This document shows positions 25,184-33,938 of a stretch of DNA of 64,000 nt, piece after piece. The notes beneath the pieces were generated by a model. The model saw nothing but the letters and a program-made list of their open reading frames with translations, searched no databases and was not told the DNA's origin. The stretch covers positions 496,001 through 560,000 of the forward strand of contig CAVQJP010000002.1 of assembly GCA_963712825.1 (NCBI GenBank). The letters run 5' to 3'. The stretch is from AP-15 sp963712825. GTDB taxonomy: Bacteria > Pseudomonadota > Alphaproteobacteria > ATCC43930 > CGMCC-115725. Numbering within the stretch: position 1 is the first letter of the stretch; each line of letters starts with the position of its first letter. The translations under genes and the position numbers were made by a program.

Positions 25184-25903
25184 ATGGCCGGTCAGGAAGA
25201 CGATGATGCACCGCGGCAAATAGTTGTCGCGACGATCGGGATGTCGATTGAAGCACGCGGACGGATACATGCCGGCATTGCGATCCCGTTGAACACGGAG
25301 GCCATGGTACAAACGAGTGTTTCGGCTCCGATGGAGAGCGGGCCCGTCTTCAGGCCGGAGTATGTCGAGGCGCTTTCAATTGTCGCGCGAGCTTGTGAAG
25401 ACATGGTTGCGCAAGGTTATCAATATCCGATCCTCGTCGGTGGTGGCGCGGTCGAGTTCCATGTTCGCGGCCCCGTTGGCTCCGGCGATTTCGACTTTGT
25501 GACGGAGGAACAGCGGGTATTCGAGACGGCTCTGGTCTCGCACGGGTTTAGACGGGAGGACCGTCCCGGCTGGTTGTTGGCAGGCTTGTATCACCCTGAG
25601 ATTGATCTTGGGGTGCAGGATGTAAGCGGCCGTCTAATCGACGGTAAAAGTGACGAGCAGCGGGTAAGGCTTGTGACAATCAAGGACGGAAACGCTGTCG
25701 CCATTCCGCCGATCGAAGATTTGATCGCGGATCGTTTGGGCCAGTATGTTGCCACGACGCCACGAGCCCAAAGGTCGTGGGATCAAGCCGTGGCACTGTA
25801 TCGGATTGCGTTCGATTTGGATGAAGAGTACCTTGACGGGCGAATTCACGATGAGACCCTTGGCGAACTGGATGCAGCGTATTTGAGGGAACGGGTAAGA
25901 TGA
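25184..25903 (+). CDS. Nucleotidyltransferase-like protein (possible toxin-antitoxin-type gene)
   Basis: 239 residues from ATG 25184, which follows a GGGGGC stretch at ribosome-site distance; ATG 25304 or 25334 could equally be the start, since the recognisable domain begins at FRPEYVEALSIVARACEDM. The core PILVGGGAVEFHVRGPVGSG-DFDFV (about residues 84-108) resembles the GG...GS-x-D-x-D motif of the DNA polymerase beta-like nucleotidyltransferase fold seen in AbiEii-type and DUF6036-like proteins. Later helices (PPIEDLIADRLGQYVATTPR) also match that group. GC content is visibly lower than in neighbouring genes, suggesting recent acquisition. Its stop overlaps the ATG of the next small gene, so the two form a pair. 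A toxin role is inference only. Confidence 0.65.
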   Translation: MAGQEDDDAPRQIVVATIGMSIEARGRIHAGIAIPLNTEAMVQTSVSAPMESGPVFRPEYVEALSIVARACEDMVAQGYQYPILVGGGAVEFHVRGPVGSGDFDFVTEEQRVFETALVSHGFRREDRPGWLLAGLYHPEIDLGVQDVSGRLIDGKSDEQRVRLVTIKDGNAVAIPPIEDLIADRLGQYVATTPRAQRSWDQAVALYRIAFDLDEEYLDGRIHDETLGELDAAYLRERVR

Positions 25904-26130
25904 TCAGAACCACCCTTGAAGAGCAAGGGCGCGCGATCCTGAAACGGGAGAAAGAACTCGGGCTTGATGGGCCAATATCAATTCCGGTCAACGACGGTTC
26001 GCGCCGAACCCCGGCGAAACAAGCACTGCTCCGCGCCATCCGTGGTCATGCGGAAGCGCAAGGCAGGAAGCCGCGGTTCTTTGCCATGATTGGCGATCAG
26101 GAATGCCCTAAACCGTCACGTTCTTGCTAG
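25900..26130 (+). CDS. Small protein coupled to the nucleotidyltransferase-like gene
   Basis: 76 residues, ATG overlapping the preceding stop (ATGA). A predicted helical N-terminus (MIRTTLEEQGRAILKREKEL) is followed by a basic middle (SRRTPAKQALLRAIRGHAEA). The ending FFAMIGDQECPKPSRSC looks abrupt and overlaps, on the other strand, the end of another reading frame, so the C-terminus may have been altered by a rearrangement. No family is recognised. Its position next to a nucleotidyltransferase-like gene would suit a small partner or antitoxin, but there is no direct sign of it. Confidence 0.55.
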   Translation: MIRTTLEEQGRAILKREKELGLDGPISIPVNDGSRRTPAKQALLRAIRGHAEAQGRKPRFFAMIGDQECPKPSRSC

Positions 26131-26317
26131 CGAGCGCGACCAATTTTTCGCTCTTATCGGGGTTGCGGTGTTTAGCTAGGCGGTGGTCTGGGTCGAGAAA
26201 GCGTGTTGCCGTGAGTTCGGGAGTCAAGAATACCCAAACGCCAGGATCGAACTCCACCTCGCCGGCCAGCTGAGCTTTGGCCGACTCCAGTACGCTATCA
26301 CCGACACTTGGCCGTTC
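26108..26317 (-). pseudogene. Possible 3' fragment of an unknown gene (antisense to the islet)
   Basis: From just after a TGA at 26320-26318 the minus strand is open for 69 codons to TAG at 26110-26108, reading e.g. LAGEVEFDPGVWVFLTPELT and FLDPDHRLAKHRNPDKSEKL. The amino-acid composition and codon pattern look protein-like, but there is no ATG start; GTG inside GEVEF would give only 49 residues. It overlaps the last 23 bases of the previous gene. Best read as the truncated end of a lost gene; family unknown. Confidence 0.3.
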
Positions 26318-26532
26318 TCAATTCGCCGGTTTGCTCATGGAATTAAGGTTTTATTTGGGGATATTGGAGACCTGTAGAGGGAGCGGGCGGGGAGGCATGG
26401 GCCCCGCCCCCCCTGCCGACCCCCTGGGCCGGCCGCCTGGGTAACCCGGGATCCGGCGGCGCATTGCCCAAGCTCGTGATGCGGCGATAGACCGAGTATA
26501 GCCGCTTTTTCCGGCGCTGTAGACGATCTCGA
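26131..26532. other. 402-bp region downstream of treY
   Basis: The first half retains the lower GC of the preceding islet and contains the antisense fragment already listed. The second half (from about 26380) returns to high GC and holds the probable end of the alpha-glucan operon transcript. No complete gene is seen; a 64-codon plus-strand frame at 26183 has no supporting feature. Confidence 0.4.
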
Positions 26533-29307
26533 TCAAGTTTCGTTGCCGACGCCCGCCGCGCTGATCAGCACCGCCACCGGGAACTCGGCAAAAAGCTCGC
26601 GGGCGGGAACCCGGTCGCGACGGTCGAGCCGGCGCAAGGTGAACACGTCCTGCCACGCCCTATTTGCCGGCAGCACGATTTCGCTGTCGGCCCAATTGGG
26701 GCTGTCGCCGCCGCGGCAAAGCTGGTGCACCAGCCGCGGGACGGCGACGGCGAGCGACACGCCGCCATGGCTGCGGACAAAAGCGCAAAGATGGGGGCCG
26801 CGCTCGCCCGCAACTTCGAGCGGCTGGTAGTCGCCGGCGGCAAACAGCTCCGGATGGGCGCGGCGCAACCCCAGCAGACGGCGGGTTGCGAACAGTTTTT
26901 CGCGTCCGTCCTGCCACCCCGCGGCAAGCTCGGCCGGCGCTGGGCGATCCATTTTATCGAGCAAGGCCTCTCGCTCCTCCCAGTCGACCGGGCGGCGGTT
27001 GTCGGGGTCGACCATGCTGAAATCCCACAATTCGCAACCCTGGTAGATGTCGGGCACACCGGGCACAGTCAGCTTCAGGGCGAGCTGCGCCAAGGAGGTG
27101 ATCGCTCCCGCTCGCGCCATCGACGCGACAAAACCGTGGAAGTCGGCGAGGAACGGGCTCGGCCGCGAGGCGTCGAGCACGCCGCGGACATAGCGCGTCA
27201 ACGCCGCCTCGTAGTCGGGATTAGGGTTGCTCCAGCTGGTGTCGAGCTTGCGTTCGCGCACCGCCTTGATCATGTAGGCGTCGACCCGCTCGGCGAGATG
27301 TTCGACCGCCCCGACCTCGTCCAGGGTCAGCCCCGGCGGCCAGGCGCCGAACAAGGTCTGGTAGAACAGGTATTCAACATTGCGGTCAGGGACAATCTCG
27401 CCCTCGATCTCCGCCCGCCGCGAGCGGTTAAGCCGCAGCCACTGAAGGACGCGGCGTCCCCATTCGCGCGGCATTTCCGACAACAGCGCCAACCGCGCGC
27501 GGGCATCCTCGCCGCGTTTCGTGTCGTGCGTAGCGGTCGACAGCATCGCTTGCGGCCATTGCCGGGCGCGCTGCTGCGCCAAGTGGTGAAAGGCCGCGAC
27601 CGACACGCCAAAGCGGCGCGGGTCGCCGCCGACCTCGTTCAGCGCCAACAGCCTCACATAGCGGTAGAAGGCGGTGTCCTCGGCAGCCTTGGCCATGACC
27701 GGCCCGGTTACCTGCTGAAAATGCATCGCCGCGTAAAGCGGCCCGCCGGGGCTCGCATCGTCTTGCGGGGGCGCCGCCTCGCCGGTCAGCACCCCGCGCA
27801 GAAAATCGAAGATGCTGACATCGGCGCCGCGCCAGCGTTTGCGCGCCAGACCCAGCGCCCAGTCGATATAACGGCGGTCGTCGGGGCTCGCCCCGCGCGG
27901 CGACACGTAAGTGCGGTAGACCGGAAATGCCGCGACGACCTCCTCCAGCGCGGCCAGCATGCGGTTGAAGGTGAAGTCGCGCGTCCGCCATTCGCGCATC
28001 GAGAGCTGGTGGAACTCGTGCGCCAAGACGTTCATCTCGCTGGCGAGATTGACCTGCATGATCCGCTTTTTGCAGACGTAGAGCACGTCGTCGAAGGTTT
28101 CCCGGCTGGTCGTCATGCGGCGGTAGAGCCGGTTCATTCCCGCTTCGCCGGCGGGATCGACAAAGACCGCCAGCACCTGGTTGACAAAATCGTAGCCGGT
28201 GGTGCCGGCGACCGGCCAGTCCGGCAAGGTCTCGTAGCGCGCCAGGATTTTTTCGACGAGCACGTAAAGCGGTGCTGCCGTGTGCTGCTGCAATTGCTCG
28301 CAATAGCCGCGTGGGTCGAAGAGCCCGTCGATGTGGTCGATGCGCAGCCCGTGCAGGTCGCCGCTTTCGATCAGCTCGAACATCAGCCGATGGGTAGCGT
28401 CGAACAGCTCGGGCAGCTCCATTCGCAGCCCGGCGAGGTCGTTGATGTTGAAAAAACGCCGGTAGTTGATCTCTTCGCCGGCCACCCGCCAGTCGGCGAT
28501 GCGGTAGGATTGGGCTTCGAGCAACCGGTGCAATGGTGCAAAGCTCTCCGGCTCGCCCGAATTCCCGGCGAATTGCTGCAGCGCCTTGGCGATCGCGGCG
28601 GCGACGGCGGGTGCCGCTGCGGCACGCTCGGCGAGGCCGCGTTTCAGCTCGGCCGCGCGCTCCCGCGCCGCCGCGACCGGCAGCTTCGCGAGCGCCGCGA
28701 AATCACGTGCAAAACCGGCGAGCGGGTCGCCGCCGGCGGCGAGGATCGCGGCATAGGAGCGCGGCGAAATCGGAAAGCGATGCTCGAAGTAACCGGCGCA
28801 GAAGCTGCCCTCGGCCGGATCGAAACGCAGCTCGATCTCGCCCTTTTCGAGGATCGCCCCGTACTGGTCGCCAACGACAGGCAACAGCACGCGGCCTTCA
28901 AGATCGGCGCGCGGAGAATGCCAGTTGATGTCGAAGAAATGCGCAAACGGGGAATGCTGGCCCCATTCGAGCACGTCGAGCCACCAGGCGTTGTCAGGGC
29001 CGATCCCCATATGGTTCGGGACGAAGTCGACGATCAGCCCCATGCCGTGGGCGCGCAGCGCCGCCGTGAATTCGCCGAAATCCGCGTCGCTGCCGACCTC
29101 GGGATTGAGTTGGTTGTGGTCGATGATGTCGTAGCCGTGGGTCGAGCCCGGCCGCGCCTCCGTAATCGGCGACGCGTAGACATGGCTTACACCGAGATCG
29201 GCCAGGTACGGCACCAGGCAGGTCGCATCGCGAAAGGTGAACCCGCGGTGGAATTGCAGGCGATAAGTCGCGCGGATCGGCGGCGCGTCGGCGCGGCCGC
29301 TGCTCAT
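26533..29307 (-). CDS. treY: Malto-oligosyltrehalose synthase
   Basis: A 924-residue GH13 enzyme that isomerises the reducing-end alpha-1,4 bond of maltodextrins to the alpha,alpha-1,1 bond of trehalose. It begins with the family signature PPIRATYRLQFHRGFTFRDA and the first GH13 region VDFVPNHMGIGPDNAWWLDV. Nucleophile region HGLRIDHIDGLFDPRGYCEQ and acid region YVLVEKIL follow. The transition-state Asp lies in STATHDTKRGEDARARLALL, and the TreY-specific C-terminus has TVPGVPDIYQGCELWDFSMVDPDNRRPVD. All three catalytic carboxylates are present. The start ATG 29307 overlaps the malQ stop by 4 nt; a frame continuing to 29712 is shadow sequence inside malQ. It is the last gene of the operon. The usual partner treZ, which releases trehalose, is not in the window. 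Confidence 0.95.
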   Translation of the reverse strand: MSSGRADAPPIRATYRLQFHRGFTFRDATCLVPYLADLGVSHVYASPITEARPGSTHGYDIIDHNQLNPEVGSDADFGEFTAALRAHGMGLIVDFVPNHMGIGPDNAWWLDVLEWGQHSPFAHFFDINWHSPRADLEGRVLLPVVGDQYGAILEKGEIELRFDPAEGSFCAGYFEHRFPISPRSYAAILAAGGDPLAGFARDFAALAKLPVAAARERAAELKRGLAERAAAAPAVAAAIAKALQQFAGNSGEPESFAPLHRLLEAQSYRIADWRVAGEEINYRRFFNINDLAGLRMELPELFDATHRLMFELIESGDLHGLRIDHIDGLFDPRGYCEQLQQHTAAPLYVLVEKILARYETLPDWPVAGTTGYDFVNQVLAVFVDPAGEAGMNRLYRRMTTSRETFDDVLYVCKKRIMQVNLASEMNVLAHEFHQLSMREWRTRDFTFNRMLAALEEVVAAFPVYRTYVSPRGASPDDRRYIDWALGLARKRWRGADVSIFDFLRGVLTGEAAPPQDDASPGGPLYAAMHFQQVTGPVMAKAAEDTAFYRYVRLLALNEVGGDPRRFGVSVAAFHHLAQQRARQWPQAMLSTATHDTKRGEDARARLALLSEMPREWGRRVLQWLRLNRSRRAEIEGEIVPDRNVEYLFYQTLFGAWPPGLTLDEVGAVEHLAERVDAYMIKAVRERKLDTSWSNPNPDYEAALTRYVRGVLDASRPSPFLADFHGFVASMARAGAITSLAQLALKLTVPGVPDIYQGCELWDFSMVDPDNRRPVDWEEREALLDKMDRPAPAELAAGWQDGREKLFATRRLLGLRRAHPELFAAGDYQPLEVAGERGPHLCAFVRSHGGVSLAVAVPRLVHQLCRGGDSPNWADSEIVLPANRAWQDVFTLRRLDRRDRVPARELFAEFPVAVLISAAGVGNET

Positions 29308-31475
29308 CTCGCGGCCGAGAGCTGGCGGTCTTGTTCGATCAGCCCGGCGAGCCGGCGCAGCTCGCCGCCCTCGATGATCTGTTCGAGGGTCTGGCCGAGG
29401 CGCCGGCGCCAGTTCGGGTGAGCGTCCGTGGTGCCGGGCAGGTTCGCCTGCTCGGTTTCGCCGGCCAGGTCTTCGATTTGCACCAGCATCAGCCGGGCAT
29501 GGGAGCGGGCGAGATAGCGCTGGATCGCGTCGCCCAGCGCCGGGGCATAGACCGGCTCGCCCGCCTCGGGCAGAAGCTGGCGGCAATCCGCGGGCGCCAA
29601 CAACCCCTGGCGAACCAGTGCATCGAGCAGCAGCCGGCGGTCGCGCGCTCGCTCGCTGGCGTCCGCGATTGCGGCGTTCGCATCGGGATAAAGACCGAGC
29701 TGCCGCCGCCACGCGATGTCGCGGCCGAGCCAGAAGCCTTCGAGGGTGGCGAGGTCGTGGGTCGCGGCCGAGGCCGCGGCGAGCGGCGGGTAGTCTTGCG
29801 GGCGGATAAAGCTGCCGCCGGCGCGGCGCTCAAACATCATGATGCGATAGGACAACAAATTCGCCGCCCGCATTTTCTCGCGAAAGCCCGGCGGCACGGT
29901 GCCGAGATCCTCGCCGACGACAGCACAGGACTGGCGATGGCTTTCGAGCGCCACGAGCCGCAGCAGCGCGTCGAGCGGATAGCGGACATAGCAGCCTTGG
30001 GTCGCCGCCATGCCGCTCGGAATCCAATAGAGCCGGCTCAACGACATGACGTGGTCGATCCGCAGAATCCCGGCATGGCGCATGTTGGCGCGCAGGCAGG
30101 CGACAAACGGCGCGAAGCGCTGGCGGCGCAATTCCAAGGGATTGACCGGGGCCAAGCCCCAGTTCTGACCGGCCCGGCTCAGCGCGTCGGGCGGCGCCCC
30201 GATCGCGGCATGCGGCGCCACCAGCGCCTGGTCGGCCCAGGCTTCGGCCCCGTTCGGGTCGGCGCCGACCGCGAGGTCGCGATAGAGCCCGAGCGACAAC
30301 CCGGCGTCCCGGCCCGCCGCCGCGGCCGCGGCGAGCTGGCGGTCGGCTTCCCATTGCAGAAATTGGAAAAACTCGACGCGATCCCGATGCGCGACGGCAA
30401 AAGCGGCGACTTCGGGCGAGCGCGGGTCGCGCATCGGCGCCGGCCAGTTCCGCCACGAGAAGCCGCGCTGCTCGCGGCAGTAGAATTCGTGCAATGCCTC
30501 GAAGACGGCGAGATCGGCGAGCGATTGTCCGCCCTTTTGCTGAAATTCCCGAAAGGACCGGCCAAAGCCGCTCCGCGCCGTGCTCCCGGCGCCGAGATCG
30601 TTCGACTGAAAACGGCGGAACAGCGCCTCCAGCACCGAGCGCTTGCAGGCGGCGACCGCACCGTAGTCGATCAGCGGCGCCGAGCGCGCGGCCCAATGGG
30701 TGGCGCCGAACCAATCGCCGCGGATCAACGCCTGGACGGTCTCGTCCTCGGCAAACCCCGGTGCCGCGGTCGGGTCGATATAGAGATGGTCGAGCCAGCT
30801 GCGGCTCGATGGCGAATACGGACTGAAATGCAGCGGCTCGGCGGCAAAGCGCGCGTGCAGCGGGTTGATGCCGAGGACCGCGGTGCCGCTGGCGCCGGCG
30901 GCGGCGGCAATTTCCGCCAGGTCGGTGAAGTCGCCCATCCCCCAGTCGTGGGCGCTGTGGAGGCCATAGAGCTGGCAAGTGAGGCCCCAGCTGCGCGCCC
31001 CTTTGCCGAGCGGCGGCGGCAGATGGCAGCGGGCAGGGGCGACGACCAGATCGATCTCGGTGTGGAGGCTGTTGGCCTCGATCGCCAGCCGGTGGTAGCC
31101 GAGCGGCAGTCCGGGCGGCAGCGGCAGCGCGGCTGTTTGCGTCGGCGACGCGAACCCGCCGCTTTGCGTCCCGCCGTCTTCACGCCGGCAGGACCAGGCA
31201 ATGCTGCGGGCCGCGGCGGGGAGCCGCAGCGTTAGGGTCGGGTGCGGGTCCTCGGCCCGAACCAGGTGCACCGGCCCGAGACCGAAGGGTGCGGCGCGTT
31301 CGCGATCCGCAATCGCCGCCGCCGCGGGTGCCGGGTCGGCGGGCAGGCCAAACGCGGCTATCAGCGCCCGCAGGCTCTCGTCGGAAGCGGTGCCGGTTTG
31401 GCCGAGCGCGTCGGTATAGTGCGTCTCGATGCCGATGAGCCCGGCGACCCGAACGAGCGCAGCGCGGTCGCTCAT
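29304..31475 (-). CDS. malQ: 4-alpha-glucanotransferase
   Basis: A 723-residue GH77 disproportionating enzyme that transfers maltosyl and longer units between alpha-1,4-glucans. Key segments are SWGLTCQLYGLHSAHDWGMG (about residues 161-180), the nucleophile region ILRIDHVMSLSRLYWIP, the acid/base region VVGEDLGTVPPGFREKM and the third carboxylate in ASAATHDLATLEGFW. The first 150 residues form the extra N-terminal domain common in proteobacterial MalQ. It lies 81 nt downstream of glgX, and its stop overlaps the treY start (ATGA). In this operon it would rebuild short glucans released by debranching. Confidence 0.95.
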   Translation of the reverse strand: MSDRAALVRVAGLIGIETHYTDALGQTGTASDESLRALIAAFGLPADPAPAAAAIADRERAAPFGLGPVHLVRAEDPHPTLTLRLPAAARSIAWSCRREDGGTQSGGFASPTQTAALPLPPGLPLGYHRLAIEANSLHTEIDLVVAPARCHLPPPLGKGARSWGLTCQLYGLHSAHDWGMGDFTDLAEIAAAAGASGTAVLGINPLHARFAAEPLHFSPYSPSSRSWLDHLYIDPTAAPGFAEDETVQALIRGDWFGATHWAARSAPLIDYGAVAACKRSVLEALFRRFQSNDLGAGSTARSGFGRSFREFQQKGGQSLADLAVFEALHEFYCREQRGFSWRNWPAPMRDPRSPEVAAFAVAHRDRVEFFQFLQWEADRQLAAAAAAGRDAGLSLGLYRDLAVGADPNGAEAWADQALVAPHAAIGAPPDALSRAGQNWGLAPVNPLELRRQRFAPFVACLRANMRHAGILRIDHVMSLSRLYWIPSGMAATQGCYVRYPLDALLRLVALESHRQSCAVVGEDLGTVPPGFREKMRAANLLSYRIMMFERRAGGSFIRPQDYPPLAAASAATHDLATLEGFWLGRDIAWRRQLGLYPDANAAIADASERARDRRLLLDALVRQGLLAPADCRQLLPEAGEPVYAPALGDAIQRYLARSHARLMLVQIEDLAGETEQANLPGTTDAHPNWRRRLGQTLEQIIEGGELRRLAGLIEQDRQLSAAR

Positions 31476-31556
31476 GCCGGCCCCGCGCCGCCGGCAGCAG
31501 CGCCCCGAGGCGAACGCCGCCGCCCCAAACCGGGAATATCGGAAGCGAACAGCAGC

Positions 31557-33848
31557 TCAGGGCGGCGATTCATCATCGTCGCCTCCGTCGCCGTCGCCCT
31601 CATGCTCGTAAAAGCCGCACCGTTGCGCGCCTGCTGCTGACGGCGGAAGAGGGTTTTCGTGGTCAACCCCGGCGTCGAGCCCGGAGGCCGGCCGGGCCGT
31701 CGCCGCGACGGTCTCGGGGCGCGGCTTGCGGTTGATGAACAGCGCGAATGAATGCGCCGGCAAAGGGTAGGTTTGGCCCGGAGCATAAAGGCGGCCGTCG
31801 TTGATGCGTCCGGTCGGGCGCGACGTGTCGACCAGTGGCTGCCACGCCATCGGCGCCGCCAGCTCCGGGATACGAAAATCAAGATCGCCAAAATAGCCGT
31901 TCATCATGACGAGAAAGCTCTCGTCGATGTCGCGCTGCCCGCCCGGCGTGTAGAATTCGCCGGCCGCGCCGCTCAGCACGTAGCCGAGCGACAAAGCGGC
32001 CGGGTTGCGCCAATCCTCGTCCTTTGCCTCGCTGCCCGACGGGGTAAACCAAGTGATGTCCTTGACCCCGGCTTCCGACAATACCTCGCCGCGAAAAAAG
32101 CGCGGGCGCGAAAAGACGCGGTGCTGGCGGCGCAGGCGGATCAGGCAGCCCACAAAATCCCGCAGCTCGGCGTCTTCGCCGCGAATGTTCTCCCAATCGG
32201 TCCATGAAATCTCGTTGTCCTGGCAATAGGCGTTGTTGTTGCCGCGCTGGGTCCGCCCGATCTCGTCGCCCGCGAGCAGCATCGGCACGCCCAATGACAA
32301 CAGCAGGCTCGCCAGCATGCTGCGCTTTTGCCGGTCGCGCAGCTCGACGATCTTGGGGTCGTCGGTCGGCCCTTCGACGCCGCAATTCCAGCTGTAATTA
32401 GCGTCGCTGCCGTCGCGATTGCCTTCGTCGTTGTTTTCGTTGTGCTTGGTGCTGTAGCTGACCAGGTCCTGCAGCGTGAAACCGTCATGGACAGTAATAA
32501 AATTGATGCTGGCCCAAGGCCTGCGGCCGCGGTAGCCGAAGATGTCCGACGAGCCGGCGACGCGCGAGGCGACATCGGCGACATGCCCCTCGTCGCCTTT
32601 CCAGAAGCGGCGCAAGGTGTCGCGGTATTGCCCGTTCCATTCGGCCCAGCCCGGCGGAAAATTGCCGAGCTGGTAGCCGTAGGGGCCGACATCCCACGGT
32701 TCCGCGATCAGCTTCAGTCCGGCCATGACCGGGTCCTGCCGCACTGCGTCAAAGAACGCGCTGCCCTGGCTGTAATCGCCGTTTTCGCGCGCCAGGGTCG
32801 GGCACAGATCGAAGCGAAAGCCGTCGACGCGCATTTCCGTCGCCCAATAACGCAGCGAATCCATGACCAACGCCAACACTCGCGGGTGGTCGAGGTTCAA
32901 CGTGTTGCCGGTGCCGGTGAAATCCTGGTAAAAGCGCCGGTCCGAATCCAGCCGGTAATACGAGGCATTGTCGATGCCGCGGAACGACAAGGTCGGGCCG
33001 AGGTGGTTGCCCTCGCCGCTGTGATTGTAGACGACGTCGAGGATGACTTCGATCCCGGAATCGTGCAGCCGTTTGACCATGGTCTTGAAACCGGCGATCG
33101 ACTCGGTCGACAGCAGCCGCGGGTCGGGCGCAAAAAAGCCGATCGTATTGTAGCCCCAGTAATTGGCGAGCCCGTGGTCGACAAGATGACGGTCGTCGAG
33201 CGCGGCGTGCACCGGCAACAGCTCGACCGCGGTGATCCCGAGCCCGAGCAGGTAGTCGATCATCGCCGGCGAGGCGAGCCCGGCAAAGCTGCCGCGGTAC
33301 TCGGGGTCGACGCCGGGATGACGCTTGGTGACGCCGCGCACGCTGAGCTCGAGGATGATCGTCTCCTCCCACGGGGTTTGCGGGCGGCGCTCCTCCCCCC
33401 AGGTGAAAGCCGGCTCGACGATCCGGCATTTGGGGATGAAGCGCGCATTGTCGCGCCGATCCATCGCCAAATCCTCGCGCGGGCCGGCAAAACGGTAGGC
33501 GAACACCGCGTCGGACCAGCGCACCCTGCCGTGCAGTGATTTGGCATAGGGGTCGATCATCAGCTTGTTGGGATTAAAGCGATGCCCGTTCAAAGGGTCA
33601 TAGGGACCATAGACCCGGTAGCCGTAAAGCTGATCGGGCCGCGCATCCGGAAGATAGGCGTGCCAGACCTCGTCGGTGTATTCGGGCAACGTGACGCGGG
33701 CTTCCTCGCGCAGCCCGGTGCGATCGAACAGGCACAGCTCGACCTTTGCCGCATGCGCCGAAAAGAGCGCGAAATTGACCCCCTTGCCGTCCCAACTGGC
33801 ACCTAGGGGATAGGGCTTGCCGGGCCAGACCTTGCTTGGCGTCGCCAT
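31557..33848 (-). CDS. glgX: Glycogen debranching enzyme
   Basis: A 763-residue GH13 isoamylase-type enzyme that hydrolyses alpha-1,6 branches. The N-terminal CBM48 domain opens KPYPLGASWDGKGVNFALFS. The catalytic regions are VILDVVYNHSGEGN, DGFRFDLCPTLAREN (nucleophile), LIAEPWDVGPYGYQLGNFPP (acid/base) and NFITVHDGFTLQDLVSY. LLAGDEIGRTQRGNNNAYCQ is also characteristic. The start ATG 33848 (MATPSKVWPG) is chosen over a frame to 33905. The last 25 residues are an unusual acidic tail (EHEGDGDGGDDDESPP) not needed for activity. It is separated from glgB by 90 nt. Confidence 0.95.
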   Translation of the reverse strand: MATPSKVWPGKPYPLGASWDGKGVNFALFSAHAAKVELCLFDRTGLREEARVTLPEYTDEVWHAYLPDARPDQLYGYRVYGPYDPLNGHRFNPNKLMIDPYAKSLHGRVRWSDAVFAYRFAGPREDLAMDRRDNARFIPKCRIVEPAFTWGEERRPQTPWEETIILELSVRGVTKRHPGVDPEYRGSFAGLASPAMIDYLLGLGITAVELLPVHAALDDRHLVDHGLANYWGYNTIGFFAPDPRLLSTESIAGFKTMVKRLHDSGIEVILDVVYNHSGEGNHLGPTLSFRGIDNASYYRLDSDRRFYQDFTGTGNTLNLDHPRVLALVMDSLRYWATEMRVDGFRFDLCPTLARENGDYSQGSAFFDAVRQDPVMAGLKLIAEPWDVGPYGYQLGNFPPGWAEWNGQYRDTLRRFWKGDEGHVADVASRVAGSSDIFGYRGRRPWASINFITVHDGFTLQDLVSYSTKHNENNDEGNRDGSDANYSWNCGVEGPTDDPKIVELRDRQKRSMLASLLLSLGVPMLLAGDEIGRTQRGNNNAYCQDNEISWTDWENIRGEDAELRDFVGCLIRLRRQHRVFSRPRFFRGEVLSEAGVKDITWFTPSGSEAKDEDWRNPAALSLGYVLSGAAGEFYTPGGQRDIDESFLVMMNGYFGDLDFRIPELAAPMAWQPLVDTSRPTGRINDGRLYAPGQTYPLPAHSFALFINRKPRPETVAATARPASGLDAGVDHENPLPPSAAGAQRCGFYEHEGDGDGGDDDESPP

Positions 33849-33938
33849 CGCGCGATCAGCGCGCGGGGAGCGCGATAGGAGCGGAATAGTAGAGCGGCGG
33901 GGCACGCAAAATTACAGACATGACAATGTCCTTGGCAA

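Noticed and set aside
26183..26377. A 64-codon plus-strand frame
   Set aside because: No ribosome site or motif, and the antisense strand gives a more protein-like reading for much of the same stretch.
29308..29712. Upstream extension of treY
   Set aside because: It lies wholly inside malQ in another frame, and TreY sequence begins just after ATG 29307.
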